From Imbricaverruca yamaguchii (taxonomy: Eukaryota > Arthropoda > Thecostraca > Neoverrucidae): DNA of 64,000 bases. The stretch lies in contig JAOTOL010001451.1 in NCBI GenBank assembly GCA_034440575.1, forward strand, positions 615,001-679,000. Reading direction: 5' to 3'. Both the position numbers and the translations under genes were made by a program. Under the pieces are notes generated by a model. That model searched no databases, had not been told where the DNA came from, and worked only from the letters and a program-made list of their open reading frames with translations. Shown in pieces: positions 43,541 to 55,503 of this stretch. Each line of letters starts with the position of its first letter. Within the stretch, counting starts at the first letter, position 1.

Positions 43541-45283
43541 GTGAGTACCGGCTGTCCGGGCCAGCGTGGTGGCTGTGCAGTCAAAGGCTGGCTTCAGGCT
43601 GGCGATCTGAGATTGAAGGTGATTAGATTTCATAAGATTGAAGATTATGCAGCACTGCACTGAACATTGTTAATAATATTGCCAGAATAGCATACGCAGT
43701 CAGCACCAAACACCAATGCACAAACACCAGAAACACAGGGTACAGAACACATCAAAACACATAGCTACGTGTTAAGATCGCGTTTGTGGTAGCCGATGGC
43801 TATTATTCAGCGCAGTCGAGTGAGTAGGTATATGATGTGACATATATTTTCTGTTTATTTATACAGTACCCATGTCTAGCACATACAGTGTATTTATATA
43901 TTAACATTGTGTACTAAAATTAGGTCATGTCGATCGGATTCTACTGGCTGTGTGATCGTTAATTTATAGAGTACGTGCTGTGACGCTCCACGACATTTTG
44001 TACTTGTTTACTTGTTTTCTCACCCCCAAACTGTCACTGTTGAAAAAGACACGACGTCGAAATATACAGTTCATTTTGGCCTAATTTATCTTTCAGCTAT
44101 AATGAGTAAAAGGTTGAATGTTATTCTGACAATGTGATTAAATTTCATTAATGCTGCTTATGAATTGATTTCAGGTGATTGAAAGCAAAGACAAACTGAA
44201 GGCAACACCGGATTGCACACTTGTATAATTTAAATTGTACAAATGCATGCATCAGGCATGGTGGGTGGATGAATGATGGTCATTTGCCAATATCGCTACA
44301 TCGATTGAACTCCTTGTCCACGATCTGAGAAAATGCACACACGCGTACTTCAGCGCTTCATGAGTAGCTACTGCACGCAGACCGTCACTGACTGTTGTTC
44401 TTTGTTGCATTGCAGCGAATGTCAGTTCGTGAGTAAGGTGATGCACGCGCAACACTGCGGTGCGCTAGCTGCCGTCGTTTTCGACAATGACCGCGAGAAT
44501 GTGGAGCACTTCCTGGAAATGACGTCAGAAAATGACAAAATACTGCCAACCATCCCTGCTGCCTTTCTTTTGGGCAAAAATGGGTCAGTGAGCTATGCTT
44601 CAGCTTCAGTGTTGTGATTCCAAACCCATCCTGCTGATTTCGTTGGTCACATCTGGCACGTGTATGTTTTTATTGTAAATTCATTATTTGCAAAAATGTA
44701 TTACTGTTTAAGCAAGTCAAGGCTCATACTTCACTGGTATTATCTCTGCTCTGGTATTATTCCGCGTAATTACATGGTGATTGGCACTCGAAATATCAGC
44801 ATAGCAGAACAGAGTATGAGTCAAGACTCACACTTCACTGGTATTAGCATAGCATAGCAGAGTGGAGATAATACCAGTGAAGTATGAGTCAAGCCTTCAC
44901 TAGTATTGTCTCCACTCTGCTATGTCATGCTATGTCATATCTCGAGTGTCAAACGCCACGCGTAAATACGCGGAATCTGTTTTTCTAATACTGAAGGGAA
45001 TTAGTGGGGGGGGGGGTTAGTTTTCCGCGTTCCCCCAACTCACCCCAAGCAACTGTTCCCTCGCCTGTTGCCCAGCCAACTTCACTCCAGGGGAGGGCAA
45101 ACCCAGTTCAGTCAAAAGTTTTGCTAATACCACACTCGGTGACATCTTATTTTGTGCTTTAGGTTTAAGATCATGGAGGCACTCGGTCGTCTTCACCTAA
45201 GCCACGCCGTCATCAACATACCCATAAACGCCAGCATGTACCACATACACGAGCGGAAACAGCCGCCTTGGGTGCTGTGGTGA
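43291..45283 (+). CDS. PRADC1: Protease-associated domain protein 1 (gene span)
   Basis: PRADC1 is a small secreted glycoprotein made almost entirely of a PA domain; its molecular role is not well known. Three plus-strand exons join in phase: 43291-43540, 44416-44583 and 45163-45283. They encode about 178 residues ending QPPWVLW, matching the QPPWTFW ending of vertebrate PRADC1. Matching blocks are VFFEVLQPAELRYTY, RDFGVPFNF, HLVPTEPADAC, IPAAFLLGKNG and INIPINAS. The last contains an N-glycosylation site at the position glycosylated in vertebrates (IPVNVT). The signal-peptide exon upstream was not found. The start of the first listed exon could also be 43320, since CCAG precedes both positions. 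Confidence 0.88.
44416..44583 (+). CDS. PRADC1: PRADC1 exon, PA-domain C-terminal half
   Basis: The acceptor is TTGCATTGCAG and the donor GTCAGT. 168 bases encoding ECQFVSKVMHAQHCGALAAV to FLLGKN, with phase 2 on both sides. GTGAGC lies four bases further on and is a possible alternative donor, but it would break the frame with the last exon. Confidence 0.9.
44719..44992. repeat. Palindromic element in PRADC1 intron 2
   Basis: CTCATACTTCACTGGTATTA (44724-44743) recurs inverted at 44872-44891, as part of arms of about 35 bp. A second pair, ATTCCGCGTAATTAC with GGCACTCGAAATAT (44758-44800) against the inverse near 44940-44990, nests with it. Further partial copies occur at 44830 and 44905. It is a foldback-like structure of about 270 bp inside the intron. 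No coding capacity. Confidence 0.8.
45163..45283 (+). CDS. PRADC1: PRADC1 last coding exon
   Basis: The acceptor is TTGTGCTTTAG. 121 bases encode FKIMEALGRLHLSHAVINIP to the C-terminus RKQPPWVLW, then TGA. Confidence 0.9.
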
Positions 45284-46804
45284 CCCCTGTCGTCGTGGTT
45301 GGAAGTACAATCACGCCATAAAACCGGCAGGACAGCAGTCACGGTTTCCTCGTATGCAGGGTCGAGGAAGACCTTTTCATCCGCGATGCGTGTGTGTTGT
45401 GATTAGTATTTATGTCTGAGGTTTGCTGTGTCGCCGTCGGCGTAGTTTTCTCCGACATCCTAAGTGCCAGTCGTGAATATTGATGGTGAATCTGTTAGAT
45501 CCGATGTAGCTGATGCGTGGCGTGTGGGACACGCTGTGGCCAAGTTCACGCATGTGATGGCTCCCGCTCATGCGATGGATCTCCATCCAGAGGCGAGACG
45601 ACCGACTGGGAGGCGACCGCTGTGTGAAGCTTGTGGCGGTGCGGGCAGGTGACTGCCAATGTGTAGGGCTTGTGGCAATGCAGGCAGGCGGCGACCGCTG
45701 TGTGAGGTTTGTGGCAGTGCGGGTAGGTCGCGGCCGACGTGTGATGCCACGGCCTGCTGCCGTTCTCGAGCTTCCCCAACGCAGGTGGACGTGACACGGG
45801 GCAAGCGTCGAATGTGATATACCTGCCGGGTAGCGGGGGCGTGGGGCCGCCTGGACGCACATGCTCGCGACAAACCCGCTACGCGGCGAACCAAGGCGCG
45901 GCTGTATTTATTTTGGGTATTGTGTTGATGCTGTGGGGCACGTGATGTCATTGTGAGGGTTTTCCGTTTGAAGACGTCATCTCGGTGCATTGTTGCATAT
46001 GCAGGGATTTCGTTACGTTTTCAATCGTGGTAGTGGATTATTTGGAGATGTACATTTTGTGCTTTTTTTGGTGGCGTCTCCATGTGTGAGGTCGAAACAT
46101 CGCGATCTGACCAATACATTCATGAAATGAATCCTGTAAATGTTGTTTCTACCGCGGGATGTTACAACTGGGAATTTGGACGTTTGTGTCTGGAAGTGTT
46201 TGGAAAGGTTGCGTGTTTGCTTCACAGAAGCCTTCAGGCAATGGTATGTGGATCAACTGAAAACTGCTGTGCAACCTTCTAAAGACCGTTAGATCGACAG
46301 CTACGATCATCATCAATTTTTGTCCATTGTGTACCGGGCTGTCGTCCTCGGAGAACCGGTTAACTTCCACGATTCGTCACGTCGCATTGCGTGAATGTTA
46401 TCTGTACCTTCCCACACATGTGAAAAAAGTGATCTGACAGCGCTAGATGGTGTGTCTAGTCGAGGGTCACCTCACCAGGACGTTCCAGTGAGACGCGCAC
46501 CCGTCGAGCGTCCCATCAACGTGTCTTCCAGAAGGGACATGCCCCTCTACACGATTGGTATTCCTGCGTGTCGGTGCACTTCTGCACGCCGCACACAGTC
46601 GCAGGTGACACCAGCTCCGCTTCGCTGGGCAGCACGGTATGCTGGCGTGACGCGTTTTGTGAAGCTGCCGAAGCAGTCGTCCTTCACATGCTGTTCTGGT
46701 CGGAATAGCCGGCCGTTGGCGCCGGCCCGTATATAGTCTGGCCGTCGGCCGGAAGTACACAGCCACAAACGAACCGGAGTCACGGTCGGCTCGATCTACG
46801 CCGG
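45284..46804. other. PRADC1 downstream region, no further gene seen
   Basis: Begins as the PRADC1 3' UTR; no clear AATAAA is close to the stop. A 51-bp repeat (three copies, about 45601-45750, core CGCTGTGTGA and TTGTGGC) is present. No exon recognised up to the next minisatellite. Confidence 0.45.
45601..45750. repeat. Short tandem repeat, 51-bp unit
   Basis: Three diverged copies marked by GTGTGAAGCTTGTGGCGGTG, GTGTAGGGCTTGTGGCAATG and GTGTGAGGTTTGTGGCAGTG. In one minus frame this gives a CHKPHTAVAA-like repeat, but with no gene context. Confidence 0.75.
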
Positions 46805-47870
46805 CCTGAGGTGTTCTGGGGTGCCTCACAGACCACAGTGATCCGGGGTGTCGCACTGCCTGCGGTGTCCTGGGGTGTCTCACGGACTACAGTGACCCGG
46901 GGTGTCGCACGGGCTATGGTATCCTGGGGTGCCTCACAGACTACAGTTATCTGGGGTGTCGCACGGCTTGGTGGCCTGGGGTGCCTTAGTGCAGGGTGGG
47001 TGGGGTTCCAGACTACGGTGATCCAGGGTTTCCCACGGGCTGTGGTGTCCTGGGGTGCCTCATGGACTACAGTGATCTAGGGTGTCGCATATGCCTGCGT
47101 GATGAGTGGCACTGGGGTGCCTACTACAGTGATCCGGTGTCGCACGGCTGTGGTGTCCTGGGGTGCCTCACAACTACAGTGATCCGGGGTGTCGCACGGG
47201 CTTGGTATCCTGGGGTGCCTCACAGACTACAGTGTCCAGGGTGTCGCACTGCGCGGTGTCTGGGGTGTCTCACGGACTACAGTGATCCGGGTGTCGCACG
47301 GCTTGGTTCCTGGGGTGCCTCACAGACTACAGTATCCGGGGTGTCGCCATGGTATCCTGGGGTGCCTCACAGACTACAGTTATCTGGGGTGTCGCACGGG
47401 CTATGGTATCCTGGGGTGCCTCACAGACTACAGTTATCTGGGGTGTCGCACGGGCTATGGTATCCTGGGGTGCCTCACAGACTACAGTGATCCGGGGTGT
47501 CGCACAAGCTGTGATGGCCTGGGTGCCCTACGGACTACAGTGATCCAGGGTGTCGCACGGACCGTGGTGGCCTGGGGTGCCTCACGGACTACAGTGGTCC
47601 GGGGTGTCGCACGGGCTGTGGTATCCTGGGGTGCCTCACGGACCACAATGACCCAGGGTGTCGCACTGGCTATGGTGGCCTGGGGTGCCTTACGGTAGTC
47701 TGAGGTGTCGCACTGGCTGTGGTGTCCTGGGGGGTCTCACGGACTATAGTTATCTGGGGTGTCGCACGGGCTGTGGTTTCCTGGGGTGCCTTACGGTAGT
47801 CTGGGGTGTCGCACTGGCTGTGGTGTCCTACAGTGTCTCGAATGCTCCAGTAGCCTGTAGTATCAGGAGT
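46805..47870. repeat. Minisatellite, about 50-bp unit
   Basis: About twenty diverged copies with CCTGGGGTGCCTCACRGACT then ACAGTGATCCGGGGTGTCGC. Lengths vary from about 40 to 56 bp through deletions, especially at 47090-47340. Long open frames across it are artefacts. Confidence 0.93.
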
Positions 47871-50574
47871 GTCTCACGAACTGCAAACTCACATAAGGAG
47901 CAAGCGAAAGAAATTAGCCGTTATATGATCGCAATCCTACGTCGATTGTAGCCATTAAATGTTGAAATTAAACGACGAAACTCCTGACCGCACAATGCGG
48001 GACGTTTGGGATAGTTACGAACTTGCGCACTTTGGGTGTTTCGATGGGCGGCATTCAGAACCCAGAGACAGCTTCCAGCAGGATGCATAGTTGGCACTTG
48101 ATCACCTCTCATTACAGCGACTCGATGGTCTCATCATGGGTTTGAATCGAGTGGTGCAAAGGCGCATAAAGAGACTGCGGATTGATTCGCGGAGCTTTTC
48201 ACCTTGGGACGCTAGAGTGCATAGAGTGCAGATGAATTTCTACCTTCAGACGCATGTGACCGAATCATCTCCACGCGGGTCGAGGTGGGAGATCACAATA
48301 TAAGCTTAGGATGGATGGTAGCCCATGAGCCCTGAGATAGTGAGCGCGTGAGCAGTCCAAACGAGAAGGCAACTTCCGCACAAATATTTCGTCTGTAGTT
48401 TCCGACAATTTCAGTGTGAGTCCTATGGGGGCTTCCCCAATAAATGCCAAGAAGAAAAGAAGACTATAATGTGGATTTTTATGTCTTGCACATTTGTGGA
48501 ATCGAGTGGTTTAGGTCGTATACAGCAAATTAATTTTAATATCGTGAGCCAGCCACTTCAGATATCTGATTGTAAATCCATCAGTTAAACTGGGATTATG
48601 TTTAAACCGGACCAATATCGACGTTTTCGACCGTCGTCCACCGTCTTAGTGATGATATCGACAGGAAGCTTTGCGAATGTCAATGACCACCTGGTCGACA
48701 CAGTGGATAGAGCACTGACCTGCGAAGGCCTCCTCGCGCTCGCACGGAGGGCTTGGTCGCTCCACACGCTCGTCATCAGCGCCTCCGGCTAGGATGGCCA
48801 GTTGCCGACCGGCCAGACCAAGGTCAGAGGCCGCCCGGATACCAGGTGGCCGTGACCTACATCGGGGCGTTGAACTCTCGGTCATGGTTGTGCTAGATAA
48901 TTGGAATTTCCCGGTCTGGAGGCGTGTTCAGGATCCACGTGACAAGCCTGCGCTTAACGCTGTCTGATTTTGACGAGCCTTCCCAACAACAATTCAAATG
49001 AAATTATGATACTAAAAAGCCTCAGAATTATGTCAGACGTTCTATGACATTTCACATCAAGCTAGGTCGATATAGCTACAAATTTCCAAAATATCACACT
49101 TGCATGTTCCACCATTTGCACCGAGCATGGCCTCGGCTTAAAGTCGTCCCAACTCTATCATGCAGAGTTCCGCGATTCTCGACCTTACTGGTTCGTGCTG
49201 TTGCACTAACCCTTTGGGTGGGTAGCGAAGTCTGAACGCTGGAACGTTGCGTCTCACGACGTTTTGTAGATGGTGTCCATCGACTGCGCGTGGTGACTGT
49301 CGATTAGTTTTATCGTCGCTGGCGTCCACCACCGTCAGATTCAGGAGTTACATTAGCCGGAGCTCAGTGTTGAGAGACCAACGTTCCATTTTTTCTCGAC
49401 CTGAAGATTAGGGGCGGATGACCAGTTTGAGGCCACCACGATAGGATAAATGGCGATATCTTATCATGCTCTGGTCTTCGATGCCGACTTTGAGGATCAG
49501 TGGTTTTTCCCATCCCAAATGTCAATCCATTCGTCAGACTGACGAGACGGCACGTTATGGACGACCATCAACAGTTGATTTTTTATCAGCTGGCATTTTC
49601 CGATGTTGTTCCAACTGTGGCTGTTTAATGACGCCTGCATGTTCTCTCGACATTGGTGCACTTTTCATAATCAAGCTGCATACGCTGGATGTGGAAGCGC
49701 AGGACCAGCCTGGAGTATGCAGCAGTGGTGCCGGAAACATTGGGCAGGCGCTGGTTGCACTGGACGAGTTGAGCACCCACCGCCACACTGCGTCTGCTGA
49801 TGTGCGAATTGTGAAGAATTGTGCGACTGCTGGCTCCGTTGTATAATGCTTTATAATATACTTTTCAGGGGACAAGTGCCCCCTCAATCTTGGATTTGCC
49901 CCTCCGAATAATTTGAACCTTTTAGCATGGGAGTCTATGGGCTGTGTCCCCCATCCATTTGCACCAGCCGATTTCCTTCATGTACTCCCCCTCCAATAGT
50001 TCTCAGAAATCGACGACCATGCGACCCGGCAAGAGTAGCTTTTATTCTCAGATATCGGTCGCATACGCAGCGCATGCTAGGTTCCGGTCTTGAAAAATGC
50101 TCAGTCACCAGTATACCTCCCACGGGAACGTACAGTGCCTCAGAAATTGGACTTTTCTAAAACTGACAATTTTATAACGAATTTACTGACAACGGAAATC
50201 CTTCATTCATGACCCTGGGTGTGAGCCTTATGGTAGGAGCCCCACAATAAATTCACAAGTACAGGCCTAGGTGCAAGTAAATTCACATTTATGCACGCAC
50301 ATGGTGGGTGAAGAGATAAACGGTCCCACCCTCTTTCGCAATATCTGAAAATGGTCTAACAATTAGCAATTGGGATGAACTTTTTTCGGGGGTGGGAGTC
50401 AAGGTGCAGGATATTGTTCTCGAATAAAGTGAATGATTTTTGTCCCATTGATGCTAAATTTCTCCGCTTTTGTACCGACAGTTACAAAACAAATATATGC
50501 ATTTCTCTTCCTTGTAAATGCAATGGGATCATCATGATGGTCACATGTCACCTTTATTTATTTCCGGTTCGGAA
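47871..50574. other. Intergenic, nothing firm
   Basis: No exon with both splice sites and no transposon domain recognised. A possible tRNA-like SINE head occurs near 48690-48760 (ACACAGTGGATAGAGCACTG), without a clear B box. Confidence 0.4.
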
Positions 50575-50621
50575 GCTTGACCTTGATGAAGGTCAAGCAT
50601 CGCCAATAAATGGCGATGCTT
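50575..50621. repeat. Two overlapping perfect hairpins
   Basis: Hairpin 1: GCTTGACCTT, loop GATG, AAGGTCAAGC (50575-50598). Hairpin 2: AAGCATCGCCA, loop ATAAA, TGGCGATGCTT (50595-50621). They share 50595-50598, so both cannot fully form at once. AATAAA (50605-50610) lies across the second loop. Confidence 0.85.
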
Positions 50622-50849
50622 ACAACACTCGTTGGCTGTGAATATGCCTAAGCTCTTCGGTTTGATCCATTTGTACTGTGGCTAATGGAATAATTATTGA
50701 GGTATTACGGTACGTCAACCACAAATGTGTTATTTTGCACAAATAACAATCATATTTATATCGCGTACAAAATGCAGGCATATCGAAAAGTAAGTAATCC
50801 GCTTGGCAGGTGCATACATTATTGAAATATGTACCTCTGCAAGCAGACA

Positions 50850-51806
50850 AAATGAAACTGTTCTATTGTGAGTGAGACGGGGATCATTTTCAAGTAAGTC
50901 TTCTACCGTAAGAAAACGTTCGCTGCATATCCGAAGAAACACCTGTGTTTTCGGCATATTTTGGACACATGAACATTTGGCGCACTGACAGCGGGACATT
51001 GTACACCACGGCTCACGGTCTTTGTCTTCTTCCACACACAATACCTGTGTAGCTAGTGTTTGTCCAATCCTAAGACAACAAAGAGTCACTTCATTCATCC
51101 TACACTGGTTGAATGATAAGGGCCACAATGCTAGGCGTGGTTTAATTTGCTTTAAGTTGTTTCGCTCTACGCTGTCCCACTTTTCATACCACTACATGAA
51201 AACAAATTATGAGGTAATTGGATGGCATTAAGTGGACGCACGCGACGACAAGGCGCTTATACCGTACGCCTTGCAGCCGCATCTGCAAACTCGTTACCGC
51301 GGATTTCCATGTGCGTTAGAATCCAGCAGTGATGCCCGTTTTTCATATAATGGAGATAATTAAGCTACGTTGAGGCATCCCACGCAATGGCATGTTGTTG
51401 GTTATAGCGACCCAGCGCCAGGACCGCTGAGCGAACCAGTCGCGATGACATGCAATGCCTTATCTTCAACCTCGATGCAATGAAGGGTTTTACTAATGGC
51501 CATTAACTCGGCAGGGAATGCTGTAACTTATGGCTGCAGGGAAAAGGAGCTTGTAATCGATCATTTCATGAAAGCACCACCAACGCCAGAATCAATCTTT
51601 GTGTCATCTGCGTGTGTGACGATGTAACCATGACATATCAAGGGGATGTGTTCTGACGAACGTGATATGATCCTCCCTTGTGGCATCCCGTTTTTCGATG
51701 ACCAGATTGGAGATGTTGATATAGGGGGAAATCGTCTCCCACGGTGAAAAGCCATCTGTTGATGCTGTTCTTGCTGTCCGGTGGTGTCATTCGGGCATTT
51801 CAGCAC
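50850..51806 (-). pseudogene. LINE relic: RNase H domain and C-terminal region
   Basis: Minus-strand pieces, with stops, read HADDTKIDSGVGGAF (near 51580), VTAFPAELMAI (near 51520), LHCIEVEDKALHVI (near 51450), RMNEVTLCCLRIGQT (near 51080) and LTVEDLLEND (near 50900). This is the pattern of the RNase H domain (TDGSK, GxGAA, FxAEL..A) and of the cysteine-rich C-terminus (RRNEVxLCRLRIGHT) of I/Jockey-type LINEs. It is heavily decayed. Confidence 0.65.
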
Positions 51807-52124
51807 AGGCTGAAATTGGTGAAAATGGACGGCAAATGTAATGTCGCTGCTAATTCATGGAATATGAACAGCAGCTGCTTCACGTGACTCGAAGTACACA
51901 ACCGTTCAATGGATAGGAGTCGATTGATCTTGGTGCTCATTCTATCAAGTCAAGACGATTTTGTCCGTGGAAAGTGACAGTTCCATGGTCAAGACGTCTG
52001 AGTGGCTCGAGACCACCTGCCCGCCATGGTCAATCAGATGGAGATTGCACCACCGGTCCCGTTACGTGAGCGCTGCCATTAACTTCCACCAAAAACCAAG
52101 ACATCTTTTTGTCTTGCGTGCTGA

Positions 52125-52299
52125 TTAGATGGTATAGGATCCGGAGATCATACTTTCGCGGCCTCCCCGCCTCGATTGCCGTAGGAGTGAGAACTGTTTC
52201 TGCGAGGCCACGTCGGCTGTCTTCAGGTGCGCCTCGGGCGGCCCGCGACCGCCACCAGACTGGCTGTATGCGACAATGGTGATGTCGTGGCGATCGTAT
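52125..52299 (-). CDS. Candidate terminal exon of an unidentified gene
   Basis: On the minus strand the acceptor CTGACGTCAG is followed by one base plus 57 codons and TAA. The peptide begins YDRHDITIVAYSQSGGG and ends SRRGGRESMISGSYTI. Codons are GC-biased like the other exons here. A basic, Ser/Gly-rich tail ending in a hydrophobic residue could be a cytoplasmic receptor tail with a PDZ-binding end, but no family is recognised. Upstream exons should lie at higher coordinates, beyond 52.3 kb; none was identified. Confidence 0.35.
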
Positions 52300-52302
52300 C
52301 TG

Positions 52303-55300
52303 ACGTCAGGTTGGTGTGGTGTCAACGGGGGCACACACATTGGGACAGGGGATACATATTTGACTTCACTTTAAGCATGCTTGATGTAAAAGAGACCGGG
52401 GTTCCTTGGTGCATATTCGTGCGTACGTACGATATCTCACCAGTTTGAAGAGACAGGGAACATGATTTGACAGCAAAATAATGCTGATGCCTTCAATAAA
52501 GGACCAGGTTGATTCCATTTTTAAAGAACAACTTTTCCATCTTTTTGTTGAAATCGAAATGTGGTAAAATGTTGCTTACACCGCATTGTCGCATAGTAGG
52601 TGTAGTTTGCAACAGACGTAGGGATAGGTTGATATAGCTCGTGGGAAAAATGTTTGTGGTAATGAGACGAAAACTGTCTTAGTAAAGCTTGAAATGTGAG
52701 GACTTAAAAGCTCACCAACATCAAAGTGATTATGTGACGCACAATAACAATGCGATCACCCGATGCTATAGTGCATGCAAAGTTTCCTGCTGGCATTGTA
52801 CTTTTCCCCAGCGGCATTTAATTGAGAATATACGCACATATTGTTTTCACATGGGAGTATTTTTCGTAAGGTCTAGATAGTTTTGTGAGAGCAGATAAGC
52901 ATGAAGCAGGACCTTATAATGATTGTCATATGCAACTTTCGGTCATGAACGCTTTCGAAGTATCATATATTTGCACGGTAAAAACCATGCATTTCCAGCT
53001 GATGTTCGAACATGTTACGCGATATGACGACTACCTAGTCATATGCAAAAATTGAAAATAATTCGCTATGAAAATGGAACAGACCGAGGGAGAAGTCGAC
53101 GGCAACTAAAGTATTGACGAGTCAACGATTAAAAGTAAGAGGAAAACACGGAGCAAGACAATTTACTTTCCATCCTGATGTCCGCTCACTCCACGCCACT
53201 CCGTTACCGTCCGCCATGCATTCATCAACCGGTCCTCATAGAAAGTAGGAACCAGAAGCGATGCTTTATTTTTCTGGTAACTCAGGCATTAATCGGACGG
53301 GAGAGGTCGTTGAATCAACCTTCCCTGGACCATGCGACTCGGATCTTCCGATCTACCAGCGCTATGCGTTTCATTCTATACGTCTGGCTTATAGAATATG
53401 CAGCAGACTGTTTACCTTCCCCTTACTCGATAGCATAGTGTTCTGTATCGTTTCCACACATGCACAGGGCGTCTCGCCCGAGCGGGAGGCACGGCTACCC
53501 TCCGCTACCCTCCGCTGGAGCCATGCTCGAAGCCGCATTCCCGGCGACCCGGCGGCGGACGTGCCGTTTTTGTCTCCTCCTCACATTCCGGCCCGTCAGA
53601 CTGTACACTGGCTGCCTCGCCGGTCGTGTAGCGTCAGCTGGAGGCCGCGACTGGCGATGGCTGGCACATCTCCACAGTCGGCTGTCGCCAGACAGCGCTG
53701 TCCGGCTGGACCGGGCAACAAGCGAGCCAGCAAGGTTTGTTGAGCACGCCCATGGGCGTGTCAGTGCATACACAGGAGTGAATCACCCGGCTCCGTTTTG
53801 CAGGCGAAGGTCAGTTGTGTGGTTAGGGACAGCGGGAAATGAAATGGAACCTAGACTATATGATTTCAGTGTTCACAAATGTTTTAAGCAATGAACATAT
53901 ATGCAAGCCCCACGCGCATTTTGCGATGTCCACGATTTACAATGCTCTGAGAACGGTGCGGAAGATCGTTACAATGCATTCTGGATTTAATCTTTCCAGT
54001 TATCTTGAACGGCATCAGTTGCATGTATGCTTCACGTTGCCAGTACGTAGCTCAGCTCTGTTCAGGTCAGGTTTGTGTTTGTTTGCACCGAGAACAACGT
54101 GCCACCACTGAGCTTATGAAGCGCCGGCATGATGAACTGATTGATAACTGCTTCTTTGTCGGGGAAAAGCCGCAATCAGAGAGCAGGTCTTGAAAATATA
54201 ACCCGTTCTGGGGTGATGCCTGGATGACGACAGACAGGCATGAGTCATGTTGAGAAAAATTAGAAGCCACTTCGCGAGGAACCGCTCGTGTACCCTGTAA
54301 GCGCCTTAATGATGCACTTTTCACCATACGTTGAAAATGTTCGCCAAGTCGTGAGCGAAAACCAACTAGCACTTCGCATAATTGGGATCGCAAGGAAGCG
54401 AACTACAAGCTCGATCTAAGGCGGTGCTGTAGAGAATAAGAATACTCTCAGGCTTTTCAGTCAACAAAATTTCAAGAGCTCGATTCACGTTTCAAAAAAG
54501 AAACTGATTCCAACTTTTGATAATGCACTATCTCTTAGTACCGAACAAGTCCGAGTTCCTATTGGTAATGTTCGCATACATCTCAATTAAATAATACTGA
54601 ACAGTCTTCAAAGCGATGTTGGCGTTCTCTAAAGACTTGTTCATCCCTGGAAAAAGCGAACATCTGTCGACTCGAGTGGTCCACAACTATGGGAAAGGGT
54701 TTTGGCACCTTCTCCAGTGATTTACTCTGACGCACAGCCAATCTCGTGATACTCACGAGCTCGTGAATGCAGTGTGAAACTAAAAGGGCTGCAGTATTCC
54801 GTGGAACGAGTGCTAATTATGTTGACCATGCGGCATACCGCATGCTGAGATAGAAACAGTGCATCCGGCAAATGGACTGATTTTGGTAATATTGCCGTTA
54901 GTTTTAGGCAGAGGTAGCTGTTCGCCAGTGGGCTTGTGTCATAATGGCCGTGCATATCGTGTAGCTATGACAATATTCATGTCGTTCCGCGGGGACAGCT
55001 GGTTATATTGATAATATTTGTAGTTTAGTTTGGCTTCACATATTTCGATTTCAACTGTCCCGCATTGCTAATGATGAACTTGATCGCAGCAGACGACACA
55101 CATAGCACAGGTGTCTCCACTCGGGGAGCACTTCTTGGGGTGTAAACAAATCGCAGCAACCATGGGATAATCGTCTCGACAGCATAATTCTGCGGCAACT
55201 GGTGCAGTCGACAACTGGAATTTGCAACGGAAGCATCGCATAGCATAGCATCGCATACCGCAGTACCTCGTCGTACTTCCGCCACACAGAAGGCGGATCG

Positions 55301-55500
55301 CTGTCACAATCGATGTATTATTCCTCACACAGCGGCATGCACACGCAGCATCACACACTTGTCACATGCCGACGAATACTTGGTGTATCACATATGGTGG
55401 GGCGTGCTGGCACGCCGTCCGCTGCCGGCGCAGCTACACTCCACGAGACAGCACACCTCCGTATCGGCGGCGGCTGCGATAACAACGGCGTGTGGCGCCA
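52303..55500. other. Intergenic, no gene seen
   Basis: AT-rich to 53.4 kb, a GC-rich patch at 53460-53810 without a convincing exon, and a GCATAGCATAGCATCGCAT short repeat near 55240. Open frames in the patch lack splice support and stop in the plausible frames. Confidence 0.45.
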
Positions 55501-55503
55501 CGC

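Noticed and set aside
46810..47700. Open frames of up to 169 codons across the 50-bp repeat
   Set aside because: The frame changes with each length variant and composition follows the repeat; there is no gene context.
53460..53894. GC-rich frames near 53.5 kb as exons
   Set aside because: No frame has supporting splice sites or recognisable protein; plausible minus frames contain stops.
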